This document shows positions 41,331 to 50,661 of a stretch of 64,000 nt of DNA, one piece after another (positions within the stretch are counted from its first letter, which is position 1; every line of letters starts with the position of its first letter). Source of the stretch: Massilia alkalitolerans DSM 17462 (lineage in GTDB: Bacteria; Pseudomonadota; Gammaproteobacteria; Burkholderiales; Burkholderiaceae_D); NCBI RefSeq assembly GCF_000427785.1, contig NZ_ATYR01000001.1, positions 186,149 to 250,148 of the forward strand, written 5' to 3'. The position numbers and the translations under genes were made by a program. Below the pieces are notes generated by a model. That model was not told the origin of the DNA and made no database searches. It saw only the letters and a list, made by a program, of their open reading frames with translations.

Positions 41331-41735
41331 TTAAAGGCGCTTGACGGTCGCCGGGCTCGTGTCGGCAACCGGCCCGTCGAGCGGTGTCACGCCCTGCCCG
41401 GCCATCTTGCTGCCGTTGAGCGCTTCGGCCCCTGCCACGACCGCCGGTGCGATCGCCGCCAACGCATCGGCCGCGGTCGCCGGGCGCCCTGCCGCGCGCC
41501 GCAGCGGCGTCGGTTCGGCGGCAAGCCGGTCGGCCAGGCGCAGCGCGAAACCGGGGGAGAGTTCCGCCTCGAGGGGCTCGGCGCGCAAGGCATCGCCGAT
41601 GCGGTGGTAGAGATCCCATGTCTGCCGCCCGTCCGCGTCGCGCAAGGCCGCCAGCGCGAGCTCGAGGTCGGCGTCCGGCAGTTCGCCGTCCGCAAAGGCC
41701 GATATGTATTCGCGTATCTTCTTGTTCGTGTCCAT
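41331..41735 (-). CDS. rseA: RseA-type sigma-E anti-sigma factor, lacking a TM segment
   Basis: The N-terminal domain matches RseA (KKIREYISAFADGELPDADLELALAALRDADGRQTWDLYHRIGDALR), which binds the sigma factor. RseA normally continues into a TM helix and a periplasmic RseB-binding tail. Here the protein ends at 134 aa, and its C-terminal part (ADALAAIAPAVVAGAEALNG) is not hydrophobic enough to span a membrane. No rseB follows; mucD is next after 222 bp. Either it is soluble and regulated differently, or it is truncated. ATG 41735 fits the domain start. Confidence 0.8.
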   Translation of the reverse strand: MDTNKKIREYISAFADGELPDADLELALAALRDADGRQTWDLYHRIGDALRAEPLEAELSPGFALRLADRLAAEPTPLRRAAGRPATAADALAAIAPAVVAGAEALNGSKMAGQGVTPLDGPVADTSPATVKRL

Positions 41736-41794
41736 CTGGTAACCCGTCGCCGTCGGTCTGTTCAATTTGTCCCGTCTCTGTACGATCCTGCTAC

Positions 41795-42397
41795 CTACCG
41801 ACGTTTGTCAACCGGGAAATCGAGCAATGGGCGCAATTTCTCGGCAATGACTTCGCGTGCACGGAAAATCCGGCTGCGTACGGTTCCTATCGGACACGCC
41901 ATCACCTCGGAGATTTCTTCGTAGCTCAATCCTTCTATTTCTCGCAGAACAATTGCCGTTCGCAATTCCAGTGGCAGTGCTTCCATCGCCGCATTGACAG
42001 TGTGGGCAATCTGCTTGCTCGCCAACACCGATTCGGGTGTGTTTATGTCGCGCAAGCTGTCCGCGTCGTCGAATCCCTCTGCCCGCTCGGCGTCGGCCTC
42101 GGTGGAGGTCGGCGCGCGGCGGCCCTGTGTGACCAAGAAATTCTTGGCCGTGTTGATTCCGATGCGATACAGCCAGGTGTAGAAGGCGGAATCGCCGCGG
42201 AAGTGGCGCAGCGCGCGGAAAGCCTTGATGAAGGTCTCTTGCACGACGTCTTCGGCTTCAGCCGGATCGTGCACGAGGCGCGACACCAGGCGCATCAGGC
42301 GGCGCTGGTACTTGGCCACGAGCAGGTCGAACGCGGCCCGGTCGCCAGCCTGGACGCGCTCCACCAACACCTGATCTCCCTCGCGTTCTGTCGTCAC
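41795..42397 (-). CDS. rpoE: RNA polymerase sigma-E factor (RpoE, AlgU type)
   Basis: ECF sigma factor of 200 aa for envelope stress. Region 2 is DLLVAKYQRRLMRLVSRLVHDPAEAEDVVQETFIKAFRALRHFRG, and region 4 is LRTAIVLREIEGLSYEEISEVMACPIGTVRSRIFRARE. A GTG start at 42397 gives the family N-terminus TTEREGDQVLVERVQ; the longer open frame upstream is low-complexity. A sigma-E-type promoter lies 30 nt upstream, suggesting autoregulation. Confidence 0.95.
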   Translation of the reverse strand: MTTEREGDQVLVERVQAGDRAAFDLLVAKYQRRLMRLVSRLVHDPAEAEDVVQETFIKAFRALRHFRGDSAFYTWLYRIGINTAKNFLVTQGRRAPTSTEADAERAEGFDDADSLRDINTPESVLASKQIAHTVNAAMEALPLELRTAIVLREIEGLSYEEISEVMACPIGTVRSRIFRAREVIAEKLRPLLDFPVDKRR

Positions 42398-42433
42398 GGA
42401 CCCTGCCCCATCGGCTGCAACGGCCCTCCCGCA

Positions 42434-42460
42434 TAAGAGTTGGCCCGCTGCAATAAGTTC
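42434..42460 (-). promoter_or_regulatory. Sigma-E-type promoter of rpoE
   Basis: On the minus strand GAACTT (42455-42460) is spaced 16 bp from TCTTA (42434-42438), close to the sigma-E consensus GAACTT-N16-TCTGA. The start falls near 42427, 30 nt before the GTG. The -35 overlaps the end of the upstream gene. Confidence 0.68.
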
Positions 42461-43013
42461 AAAGTATTTTGTGCTCCACCGGTGACCCGCCCCCGGCCTG
42501 TTGGCCGGCGCCGAGCGCCACCGCCAGGGCACGAAATGCCTCCGGCGGCAGGCTGTCCGGCAGGACGGCGACAGGCGTGCGTACGGGTGCGCGCGAACCA
42601 GGCCAGCGGTGTAGCCGCCCGCCCTGCGCACCCTCGTTCGCCGCTCCGGCAGCGCCGCCGTCAGTCCCCTCCAGGCACAGCATCAACATCCGCGGCCACA
42701 GCGTGGAACCGGCCGACAGCCTCACTGGCAAGCCTTCGCGTTTGTCCTGCCGCACACCCTGTTGTACCGTCAGGCGTAGCTGGCCGGGTCCAGAAATATC
42801 AATGCGATGCACCGTTGCAGCACGCAGCGCGGCATGCAGCACGCATGCTGCTCCGAACAGCAGCGCAGCCGCCACACAGGGCGCGGCCGCGAAGCGCGCG
42901 GACGTGGCGAAGCCCACGACGCAGGCGGCCGCGAACAGGGAGGCGCCGAAGCCGGCAAGCAGGCAACGCAGGCGGCGCGACGGCGCGATGACGACGCTCA
43001 GCGCGATCGACAT
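42459..43013 (-). CDS. YgfX-like small membrane protein
   Basis: 184-aa protein with two adjacent N-terminal TM helices (LLAGFGASLFAAACVVGF and PCVAAALLFGAACVLHAAL) and a soluble C-terminal region with RIDISGPGQLRLTV and STLWPRMLMLCLEG. Layout and place between fabF and rpoE fit the YgfX (CptA) family. Function unproven. Confidence 0.65.
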   Translation of the reverse strand: MSIALSVVIAPSRRLRCLLAGFGASLFAAACVVGFATSARFAAAPCVAAALLFGAACVLHAALRAATVHRIDISGPGQLRLTVQQGVRQDKREGLPVRLSAGSTLWPRMLMLCLEGTDGGAAGAANEGAQGGRLHRWPGSRAPVRTPVAVLPDSLPPEAFRALAVALGAGQQAGGGSPVEHKIL

Positions 43014-43162
43014 GGCTCTTTGGCGAGGAAAGGAAAGGGCGCCGCAGCCCGGGGGGCGACGGAGGAGATACGGGGGTGGCTTGCGCAGGACCGAACGACG
43101 ACGGCTGCAGGGCGCCCATTCCGGTTAGACCGGAATGGGCGTGGTCTGGTTCAGACCGAAGG

Positions 43163-44413
43163 TCAGACTTTTGCGAAAACGAGGGTACCGTTGGTACCGC
43201 CGAAGCCGAAGGAGTTCTTGACCGCGTAGTCGATCTTCATGTCCCGCGCCGTGTTGGCCACGAAGTCCAGGTCGCACTCCGGATCCTGGTTGAAGATGTT
43301 GATCGTCGGCGGCGACACCTGGTTGTGGATCGCCAGCACGGTGAACACCGATTCCAGGCCGCCCGCGCCACCCAGCAGGTGGCCGGTCATCGACTTGGTC
43401 GAGTTCACGACGAGGCCGGTCTTGGCGTGGTCGCCGAAGACGCGCTTGATGCCGCGCACTTCCGCCACGTCGCCCAGCGGCGTCGAGGTGCCGTGCGCAT
43501 TGACGTACTGGACTTCGCCGGCGTTCAGGCCGGCGTTCTTCAGTGCCGCCACCATGCAGCGCGCCGCGCCACTGCCATCCTCGACCGGCGAGGTGATGTG
43601 GTTGGCGTCCGCGCTCATGCCGAAGCCGATGACTTCCGCATAGATCCTGGCGCCGCGTGCAACCGCGTGTTCGTACTCTTCGAGCACCATCACGCCGGCG
43701 CCCTCGCCCAGCACGAAGCCGTCGCGGTCCTTGTCCCACGGACGGGACGCGGTGGCCGGATCGTCGTTGCGGGTCGACAGCGCGCGCGCCGAGGCGAAGC
43801 CGCCCAGGCCCAGCGGCGACACGGTCGATTCCGCGCCGCCGGCGATCATCACGTCGGCATCGCCGTACTCGATCAGGCGAGCGGCGGCGCCGATGCAATG
43901 CAGGCCGGTGGTGCAGGCGGTGACGATCGCCAGGTTCGGGCCGCGCAGGCCGAATTTGATCGAGAGATCGCCCGAGATCATGTTGATGATCGATGCCGGC
44001 ACGAAGAAGGGCGAGATGCGGCGCGGGCCGCGATTCATGTACTCTTCCTTGGTGGCTTCGATCATCGGCAGGCCGCCGATACCCGAACCGATGGTCACAC
44101 CGATGCGGTCCGCGTTTTCCTCGGTCACGACCAGGCCGGAATCCTGCAGGGCCTGGATGCCGGCTGCCATGCCGAAATGGATAAAGCTATCCATGTTGCG
44201 GCCTTCCTTGCCCGGCAGGTAGTCTTCCACCTTGAAGTTCTTCACTTCACCGGCGAAATGCGTCGTGAACGGCGTCGCGTCGAACTTGGTAATGTTGGCA
44301 ATGCCCGACTTCCCGGCCAGCGCCGCGTCCCACGCCTCGGCAATGGTGTTGCCGATTGGTGAAATGCAGCCCAGGCCGGTAACGACGACACGGCGGTTGC
44401 GTGAACGGCTCAA
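43163..44413 (-). CDS. fabF: Beta-ketoacyl-ACP synthase II (FabF)
   Basis: Condensing enzyme elongating fatty acids; 416 aa. Catalytic Cys167 in [10 protein letters not shown], His in [13 protein letters not shown], and His in [13 protein letters not shown] form the Cys-His-His triad. Follows acpP by 32 nt in the fab block. Confidence 0.96.
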   Translation of the reverse strand: MSRSRNRRVVVTGLGCISPIGNTIAEAWDAALAGKSGIANITKFDATPFTTHFAGEVKNFKVEDYLPGKEGRNMDSFIHFGMAAGIQALQDSGLVVTEENADRIGVTIGSGIGGLPMIEATKEEYMNRGPRRISPFFVPASIINMISGDLSIKFGLRGPNLAIVTACTTGLHCIGAAARLIEYGDADVMIAGGAESTVSPLGLGGFASARALSTRNDDPATASRPWDKDRDGFVLGEGAGVMVLEEYEHAVARGARIYAEVIGFGMSADANHITSPVEDGSGAARCMVAALKNAGLNAGEVQYVNAHGTSTPLGDVAEVRGIKRVFGDHAKTGLVVNSTKSMTGHLLGGAGGLESVFTVLAIHNQVSPPTINIFNQDPECDLDFVANTARDMKIDYAVKNSFGFGGTNGTLVFAKV

Positions 44414-44445
44414 GCGATTCTCCCAGAAACTTTTAAAGCGACAGC

Positions 44446-44685
44446 TTAGGCCTTGACGTGCGCGGTGGCGTAGTCGATGGCTTGCTTGACGGTGGTGATC
44501 TTCTCAGCCTGCTCGTCAGGGATTTCCATTTCGAACTCGTCTTCCAGTGCCATCACCAGTTCCACGGTGTCCAGCGAGTCAGCGCCGAGGTCGTCAACGA
44601 ACGAGGATTCGATTTTGATGTCTGCTTCTGCAACACCCAGTTGCTCAGCGACGATTTTTTTAACGCGTTGTTCGATATCCGACAT
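44446..44685 (-). CDS. acpP: Acyl carrier protein
   Basis: Acidic 79-aa carrier with the phosphopantetheine Ser in [18 protein letters not shown]. The substrate of AcpS, FabD, FabG and FabF, all in this window. Confidence 0.97.
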   Translation of the reverse strand: MSDIEQRVKKIVAEQLGVAEADIKIESSFVDDLGADSLDTVELVMALEDEFEMEIPDEQAEKITTVKQAIDYATAHVKA

Positions 44686-44855
44686 GTTATGGCTCCATTA
44701 AGGTATGTGTTGCGGAAAGTGCGCGCATTTTATCAGGTTTGCGCGATGAAAAACTACTTTCGGCGATTACCGCTAATTCCACCGAAATTACTGCCAAAAG
44801 AGGCGAATCCGCCGGATTTTCTTCGCGAGCGAAGACAATCCGGCATTCTAGCCCC

Positions 44856-45593
44856 TTAATTCATGTACATGCCGCCATTCACGTGCAGCTCGGTGCCCGT
44901 GATATAGGCGGCGGTCGGGCCGGCCAGGAAGGCCACGGCATGGGCGATGTCTTCCGGCTGGCCGAGGCGGCCCAGCGGAATTTGGCCCAGCAGCGCGCTG
45001 TGCTGGTCGTCGCCCAGCGCCTTGGTCATGTCGGTGTCGATGAAGCCCGGCGCGACGCAGTTGACGGTGATGTTGCGGCTGCCGATCTCGCGCGCCAGCG
45101 CGCGGGTCATGCCGGCCACGCCGGCCTTGGCCGCGGCGTAGTTCATCTGGCCCGGGTTGCCCGAGGCGCCCACCACCGAGGTGATGTTGATGATGCGGCC
45201 GTGCTTGGCCTTCATCATCCCGCGCAGCACCAGGCGCGACAGGCGGCCGACGGCGGTCAGGTTGGTGGAGATGACGCTGTCCCACTCCTCGTCCTTCATG
45301 CGCATGGCCAGGTTGTCCTGGGTGATGCCGGCATTGTTGACCAGGATCGACAGGCTGCCGAAGCCCTTCTGCACCTCGTCGACGACGGCGCTGCACTGGG
45401 CCGCGTCGGTTACGTTCAGGACCACGCCCTTGCCGCCGAATTCGGCCAGGTATTCGCTGATGGCTGCCGCGCCGCTTTCGCTGGTGGCGGTGCCGACGAC
45501 CTTGGTGCCCTGGCGCGCCAGTTCCAGCGCGATGGCCTTGCCGATACCGCGCGATGCGCCGGTGACGAGGGCGACTTGGTTCTCCAGATTCAT
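44856..45593 (-). CDS. fabG: 3-oxoacyl-ACP reductase FabG
   Basis: NADPH-dependent short-chain dehydrogenase of 245 aa. Cofactor motif TGASRGIGKA, NNAGIT, catalytic Ser (ITSVVGASG) and Tyr-x3-Lys (MNYAAAKAG). It lies after fabD. A 170-bp gap to acpP contains no gene. Confidence 0.96.
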   Translation of the reverse strand: MNLENQVALVTGASRGIGKAIALELARQGTKVVGTATSESGAAAISEYLAEFGGKGVVLNVTDAAQCSAVVDEVQKGFGSLSILVNNAGITQDNLAMRMKDEEWDSVISTNLTAVGRLSRLVLRGMMKAKHGRIINITSVVGASGNPGQMNYAAAKAGVAGMTRALAREIGSRNITVNCVAPGFIDTDMTKALGDDQHSALLGQIPLGRLGQPEDIAHAVAFLAGPTAAYITGTELHVNGGMYMN

Positions 45594-45632
45594 GCTATTC
45601 CTTTTGTTTTGGTGTTGATCTCAAGCCGCCGG

Positions 45633-46571
45633 TCAAGCTGCACTGAGCGAGGCCAGCACGCGTTCCAGCGAAGCCTGGTCCACCAGGGCCTCGCCGACCA
45701 GCACCGCATCGATGCGCTTGGCCATGCCGATCAGGGTCTTGCTCGGGGCGCATTCGATGACCTGGGTCACACCCTCGGCGGCCATCTTCTGCATGGTCTC
45801 GACCCAACGCACCGGACCGGCGGCCTGGCGCACCAGGGCGTCCTTGATCGCGGCAGGATCGTGCAGGATAGCGACGTCGACGTTGTTGATCAAGTCGATC
45901 TGCGGCGCCGAGAAAGCGATGTTCTCCATGTAGTCGCGCAGGCGATCCGAAGCAGGCTTGAGCAGCGAGGAGTGGAACGGCGCCGACACCGCCAGCTTCA
46001 TGGCGCGCTTGGCGCCCTTGGCCTTGGCGATCTCGCAGGCGCGGTCGATCGCGCCGGCATGGCCGGCGATGACGATCTGGGTCGGCTCGTTGAAGTTGAC
46101 GGCTTCGACCACTTCACCTTGCGCGGCCTCGAGGCAGACGGCGCGCACGTCGTCGGCCTGCAGGCCCAGCACGACGGCCATGCCGCCCTGCCCGACCGGC
46201 ACCGCGTCCTGCATCGATTGGGCGCGGAAGCGCACCAGCGGCACCGCGTCCTTGAACTGAATCACGCCCGCGGCGACCAGAGCCGAGTATTCGCCCAGGC
46301 TGTGGCCGGCAACGATGGACGGCAGCGGGCCGCCGGCGGCGATCCAGGCGCGGTACACGGCGACCGCGGCGGTCAGCATGACGGGCTGGGTGTTGGTGGT
46401 GAGATCGAGGTCTTCCTTCGGGCCTTCGGCGATCAGCTTGCCGATGTCGAAGCCGAGGGCCTCGGAGGCCTCGAGCACGGTCTGCTCGACAACCGGGTTG
46501 CCGGCGAAGCCGTTCAGCATGCCGACGGCCTGGGCGCCCTGGCCCGTAAACAGGAATGCGAATTTTGTCAT
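45633..46571 (-). CDS. fabD: Malonyl-CoA:ACP transacylase FabD
   Basis: Loads malonyl onto ACP; 312 aa. It has FLFTGQGAQAVGML, the nucleophile Ser in GHSLGEYSALVAAG, and a later active-site His (APFHSSLL). ATG 46571 starts the family N-terminus MTKFAFLFTGQG; the upstream open frame is inside an inverted repeat. Confidence 0.95.
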   Translation of the reverse strand: MTKFAFLFTGQGAQAVGMLNGFAGNPVVEQTVLEASEALGFDIGKLIAEGPKEDLDLTTNTQPVMLTAAVAVYRAWIAAGGPLPSIVAGHSLGEYSALVAAGVIQFKDAVPLVRFRAQSMQDAVPVGQGGMAVVLGLQADDVRAVCLEAAQGEVVEAVNFNEPTQIVIAGHAGAIDRACEIAKAKGAKRAMKLAVSAPFHSSLLKPASDRLRDYMENIAFSAPQIDLINNVDVAILHDPAAIKDALVRQAAGPVRWVETMQKMAAEGVTQVIECAPSKTLIGMAKRIDAVLVGEALVDQASLERVLASLSAA

Positions 46572-46583
46572 TTTATTGTTCTC

Positions 46584-46697
46584 CGTAGGGTGGGCGGGTC
46601 TCCCGCCCACGCGGCGATCGTTATGGGCTCCGATTTCGGGCGCGGTGATCTCGCCGTTAACTATCACCGCGTGGGCGGCGACGCCGCCCACCCTACG
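46584..46697. repeat. Large inverted repeat between fabH and fabD
   Basis: Two arms of 31 bp (46584-46614 and 46667-46697) are inverted relatives, starting CGTAGGGTGGGCGG and ending CCGCCCACCCTACG. Each arm can also fold on its own (GTGGGCGG...CCGCCCAC). A further nested pair, CGCGGTGAT / ATCACCGCG, lies inside. It looks like a mobile palindromic unit (MITE/REPIN-like) inserted in the fab operon leader. Confidence 0.7.
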
Positions 46698-46712
46698 AAT
46701 TCGGGATGGCGA

Positions 46713-47699
46713 TTACATGCGGGCGAGCACCGCGCCCCAGGTGAAGCCGCCGCCGACGCCTTCCATCAGCACATTGTCGCCCTTCTTGATACGGCCGTCG
46801 CGCACGGCGCAATCGAGCGCCAGCGGGATCGAGGCGGCCGAGGTGTTGCCGTGCTGGTCGACGGTGACGACCATCTTTTCCATCGGCAGCCCGAGCTTCT
46901 TGGCGGTGCCTTTCATGATGCGCAGGTTGGCCTGGTGCGGGATCAGCCAGTCGACGTCCGAGGGCTGCATCTTGGCGTGCTCGAGCGCTTCCTTGGCGAC
47001 TTCTTCCAGCACGGTGACGGCCAGCTTGAACACTGCCGGACCATCCATGTACAGGAAGCCGCTGCCGGCCACGGCGCCGCCGGCCAGGTTGCCCGGGATC
47101 GACAGGATGTGCGACTGGCTGCCGTCGGCGTGCAGCTTGGTGGCCAGCACGCCCGGCTCTTCCGAGGCTTCCAGCACCACGGCGCCGGCGCCGTCGCCGA
47201 ACAGCACGCAGGTGGTGCGGTCGGTGAAATCGAGGATGCGCGAGAACACTTCGGCGCCGATCACCAGCACGCGCTTGTACACGCCGGCGCGGATGAAGGC
47301 GTCGGCGGTCGAGACCGCGTACACGAAGCCGCTGCACACGGCCTGCACGTCGAACGCGGCGCTGTTGTTCGCCATGCCGAGCTTTTGCTGCACGATGCAG
47401 GCGGTGCTCGGGAAGCTGCCGTGGAAGTCCGGGGTCGAGCTGGCGACGATCACCAGGTCGATGTCGGCGGGCAGGCAGCCGGCCGCTTCCAATGCATTGC
47501 GCGCGGCCTTCACGGCCAGGTCGGAGGCGTTCTCGTCGCTGGCGGCGTAGTGGCGGCTCGAGATGCCGCTGCGGGTCACGATCCATTCGTCGGAGGTTTC
47601 GATCCCCTGCTCGGCCAGCTGGGCCGCGAGTTGATCGTTGGTGACGCGCTTGGCCGGCAGATAGCTGCCGGTACCGGTGATCTTGCTGTAGACAGTCAT
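46713..47699 (-). CDS. fabH: Beta-ketoacyl-ACP synthase III (FabH)
   Basis: Initiates fatty-acid synthesis from acetyl-CoA; 328 aa. Cys-containing [24 protein letters not shown] and [10 protein letters not shown] give the Cys-His-Asn triad. ATG 47699 fits the family start [16 protein letters not shown] start at 47711 is possible. Confidence 0.96.
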   Translation of the reverse strand: MTVYSKITGTGSYLPAKRVTNDQLAAQLAEQGIETSDEWIVTRSGISSRHYAASDENASDLAVKAARNALEAAGCLPADIDLVIVASSTPDFHGSFPSTACIVQQKLGMANNSAAFDVQAVCSGFVYAVSTADAFIRAGVYKRVLVIGAEVFSRILDFTDRTTCVLFGDGAGAVVLEASEEPGVLATKLHADGSQSHILSIPGNLAGGAVAGSGFLYMDGPAVFKLAVTVLEEVAKEALEHAKMQPSDVDWLIPHQANLRIMKGTAKKLGLPMEKMVVTVDQHGNTSAASIPLALDCAVRDGRIKKGDNVLMEGVGGGFTWGAVLARM

Positions 47700-47725
47700 C
47701 TGTTCCACCATCCTGCTGGTTTTGG

Positions 47726-48754
47726 TCAAGCCTGGCGCTGCTGGGCGTCGGGCGGGGGCGGCATCAGTTCGGCGATCAGGGCCGACAGCTGCTCTTGTAC
47801 GTCGTATTTGGCGGCGTCGTAGGCGCGCTTGATCGCCCATTCGAAGGCGAAGGCATTGGCGCCGCCGTGGCTCTTGAAGACCAGGCCCTTCAGGCCGAGC
47901 AGGCTGGCGCCGTTGTAGCGCTCCGGGTTCAGCTTCTTGAGCGACTTACGGGCCAGCAGCGCGCCGGCCATCGACAAGATATTTTCCGTGAACACGGATT
48001 TGACGAAGCGCGACAAGCCTTCGACGGCCTTGAGCGTGACGTTGCCGACGAAACCGTCGCACACGACCACGTCCACCGTGCCCTTGAAGATGTCGTTGCC
48101 TTCGACGTTGCCGTGGAAATTCAGTTTGCCGCGCTCGTGGTCGGCCTTGAGCAGCTGGCCGGTGGCCTTGACCACGTCATTGCCCTTGATTTCCTCGGTG
48201 CCGACGTTCAGCAGGCCGATGCTCGGGCGCGGATTGTTCTCCATGGCCGAGCACAGCACCGAGCCCATGATGGCGAACTGGTGCAGGTGGTGCGGTTCGC
48301 AGTCCACGTTGGCGCCCAGGTCGAGCATGTAGGTCGGGCCGCCCTTCTGGTTCGGCATGATCGAGCAGATCGCCGGACGGTCGACGCCGGCCATGGTCTT
48401 GAGCACGTAGCGCGAGACGGCCATCAGGGCGCCGGTATTGCCGGCCGAGACGCTGGCATTGGCGCTGCCGTCCTTGACCAGCTCGACCGCCACGCGCATG
48501 GACGAATCCTTCTTCTTGCGCAGGGCGATCTCGAGCGGGTCGTCCATGGTGACGACCTCGGTGGCGTTTTTAACGGTGATGCGGGCGTTCGACTCGGCGC
48601 CATGCTTCTTGAGTTCGGCGCGCAGGACGTCTTCGAGCCCCACCAGGATGAGGTGGACGTCAGCTTGTTTTTTTAGAAACGAGACGGCTGCCGGAATGGT
48701 AACTGAGGGGCCGTGATCGCCGCCCATGCAGTCAATGGAAATTGTGATTGTCAT
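47726..48754 (-). CDS. plsX: Phosphate acyltransferase PlsX
   Basis: Converts acyl-ACP to acyl-phosphate for phospholipid synthesis; 342 aa. Typical motifs are [52 protein letters not shown] and [18 protein letters not shown]. First gene after rpmF in the lipid block. Confidence 0.95.
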   Translation of the reverse strand: MTITISIDCMGGDHGPSVTIPAAVSFLKKQADVHLILVGLEDVLRAELKKHGAESNARITVKNATEVVTMDDPLEIALRKKKDSSMRVAVELVKDGSANASVSAGNTGALMAVSRYVLKTMAGVDRPAICSIMPNQKGGPTYMLDLGANVDCEPHHLHQFAIMGSVLCSAMENNPRPSIGLLNVGTEEIKGNDVVKATGQLLKADHERGKLNFHGNVEGNDIFKGTVDVVVCDGFVGNVTLKAVEGLSRFVKSVFTENILSMAGALLARKSLKKLNPERYNGASLLGLKGLVFKSHGGANAFAFEWAIKRAYDAAKYDVQEQLSALIAELMPPPPDAQQRQA

Positions 48755-48951
48755 TTGTCGGGGGATGCCGGCTCACGCGATGCGGGCGGCAAGATGGGAT
48801 GGGGCATGGCGCGTAGCCAGCCGCTGTCCGCGCAATTCAAAATGACGGAGTGCAAAGTTGTTGCAGCCGCTGAAAACGGAAAAGAAAAAGCGGCGCCACG
48901 CAGATAACATACGTTGCACCGCCTTCACAGTACTAAAGGACAAGACGTCGA

Positions 48952-49134
48952 TTACTCGTCGTTCTTGGTCTTCAGGACTTTACGGCCACGGTAGAAACCG
49001 TTCGGGCTGATGTGGTGACGCAGGTGGGTTTCGCCGGTGGTCGGCTCGACTGCCAGGTTCGGTGCGGTCAGGAAATCGTGCGAACGGTGCATGCCGCGCT
49101 TCGACGGGGACTTCTTATTCTGCTGAACTGCCAT
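48952..49134 (-). CDS. rpmF: 50S ribosomal protein L32
   Basis: 60-aa ribosomal protein with the usual start [20 protein letters not shown] and [15 protein letters not shown]. It lacks the four zinc cysteines found in some L32 forms. Sits between yceD and plsX as in most proteobacteria. Confidence 0.97.
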   Translation of the reverse strand: MAVQQNKKSPSKRGMHRSHDFLTAPNLAVEPTTGETHLRHHISPNGFYRGRKVLKTKNDE

Positions 49135-49351
49135 GATGACTCCTAATACATAAGTTCTAAAATTCTAACACATTCGATTTGCAAATACTTGCAGATCGAG
49201 TATCCCAGCGGCAATTTCTTATTCATCCATCGCCGACATGTTTTAACGCTGCTACATCAACTGCCTACTGCCATACTCGACTACTGCACGCGTTTGACAC
49301 GTTCTTTCAGTCGTACTGCTCGGTACTGCGGTACTACTAATTCTGTAATGC

Positions 49352-49849
49352 TTATTCGGGCTTGAGATTTTTCAGTGCCGCGAACGGCGAGACCTTCTCG
49401 GTCTTCAGGGTGTCCAGAAGCTTGGTGTCCGGACATACCTCATGTTTCGGTGCCTGCGGCAGGGCCAGCAGGGCTTCGTCTTCCAGCAGCTGGCGGATGT
49501 CGCACTCGCGGCTGCCGACGATCACGTCGATGCTCTCGTCGTCGAGGACTTCCTCGATCCCGTCCGCATCTTCGTCGTCCTTGCCGAGCACCAGCACGGT
49601 GGACGAGTCGATCTCGTATTCCATCGGTGTCAGGCAACGCTGGCACACCAGCTTCACGGGACCGGCAACCGCCAGTGTCATCGATGGGTAACCCTGCTTG
49701 GTCAGGCCGCCGTCGATCGACCAACGGATTTCGCCGGACTTGTCGACGCAATCGGCGGCCAGGCGGGTCATCTCGGCGACAGGGGTCGTGCCCTCGCGGT
49801 GTCCGCTATTCCGGCAAAACTCGAAGGCGTCAATGACAAAAGCGCTCAT
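49352..49849 (-). CDS. yceD: YceD/DUF177 protein (large-ribosome RNA accumulation factor)
   Basis: 165-aa protein with the LVCQRCLTPMEYEIDSS motif of DUF177 and an acidic C-terminal half (EVLDDESIDVIVGSRECDIRQLLEDEALLALPQAPKHE). It is linked to 23S rRNA accumulation in E. coli. ATG 49849 is chosen, with a GGGGAAG site; a longer frame runs to 49906 but crosses the promoter. Confidence 0.9.
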   Translation of the reverse strand: MSAFVIDAFEFCRNSGHREGTTPVAEMTRLAADCVDKSGEIRWSIDGGLTKQGYPSMTLAVAGPVKLVCQRCLTPMEYEIDSSTVLVLGKDDEDADGIEEVLDDESIDVIVGSRECDIRQLLEDEALLALPQAPKHEVCPDTKLLDTLKTEKVSPFAALKNLKPE

Positions 49850-49877
49850 TTGGAAAACTTCCCCGGAAAACCTGCGA

Positions 49878-49906
49878 TAATAACAGGCTTCTCCCCGCAG
49901 AGTCAA
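49878..49906 (-). promoter_or_regulatory. Sigma-70 promoter of yceD-rpmF-plsX
   Basis: On the minus strand TTGACT (49901-49906) is 17 bp from TTATTA (49878-49883). The start near 49871 gives a short leader of about 22 nt. Confidence 0.7.
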
Positions 49907-49921
49907 AGACTTACGTCGTTT

Positions 49922-49951
49922 TTGAGCGCTGCGCGTTGTACCCGATATGAT
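49922..49951 (+). promoter_or_regulatory. Possible promoter of maf
   Basis: TTGAGC (49922-49927) is separated by 18 bp from TATGAT (49946-49951), about 75 bp before maf. It is divergent from the yceD promoter. Confidence 0.45.
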
Positions 49952-50024
49952 TTATCGGGTTTACTTGACGGAGATATATGATCTATTAGCTTAGCTTATA
50001 GTTTTCCTTATTCGCCAGACCGCA

Positions 50025-50639
50025 ATGATACCAAGTTCGGCGCCTTCGCGCCTCATTCTCGCCTCCAGTTCCGCTTACCGGCGCGAGCTGCTGTCGCGCC
50101 TCCAGCTGCCCTTCGAGGCGATCGCACCCGACATCGACGAAACACCCCGGCCCGGCGAAACGCCGCAGGACACCGCCATGCGCCTGGCGCGCGAGAAGGC
50201 GGCCGCGGTGGCGGCGCGTGCTCCGGGTGCGCTGGTGATCGGCTCCGACCAGGTGGCGACGCTCGACGGCATGCAGATCGGTAAGCCAGGCGACCATGCG
50301 CGCGCGCTGGCGCAACTGCAGCTGATGCGCGGGCGCCGCGTGGTGTTTCATACTGCACTGTGCCTGTGGGACAGCCGCGTGGCCGACCCGCTGCAAGCCG
50401 CCCAGGTCGAGAATGTGCAGGTCTTCGTGGACTTCCGCGACCTGCCCGATGCCGAGCTGGATGCCTACCTACGCATCGAGCAGCCCTACGACTGCGCCGG
50501 CAGCGCCAAGAACGAAGGCCTCGGAATTGCCCTGCTGGAACGGATCGAGTCAAGCGACCCGACCGCCCTTACCGGCCTGCCGCTGATCGCCTTGAGCAGC
50601 ATGCTGCGCCGCGCCGGCGTTTCCTTCTTCGGCGTGTAA
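50025..50639 (+). CDS. Maf-family nucleotide pyrophosphatase (YceF type)
   Basis: House-cleaning pyrophosphatase of 204 aa, probably acting on m7GTP as YceF does. It has LILASSSAYRRELLSRL, AREKAAAVAA, VIGSDQVATLDG and YDCAGSAKNEGLGIALLE. The gene next to yceD and plsX is a common arrangement. Confidence 0.9.
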   Translation: MIPSSAPSRLILASSSAYRRELLSRLQLPFEAIAPDIDETPRPGETPQDTAMRLAREKAAAVAARAPGALVIGSDQVATLDGMQIGKPGDHARALAQLQLMRGRRVVFHTALCLWDSRVADPLQAAQVENVQVFVDFRDLPDAELDAYLRIEQPYDCAGSAKNEGLGIALLERIESSDPTALTGLPLIALSSMLRRAGVSFFGV

Positions 50640-50661
50640 CACCTCTTATTTTTTCTCAACG

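Noticed and set aside
44739..47822. 1027-aa open frame on the plus strand opposite the fab genes
   Set aside because: Antisense frame of fabG, fabD and fabH. The codon-shadow composition explains its length.
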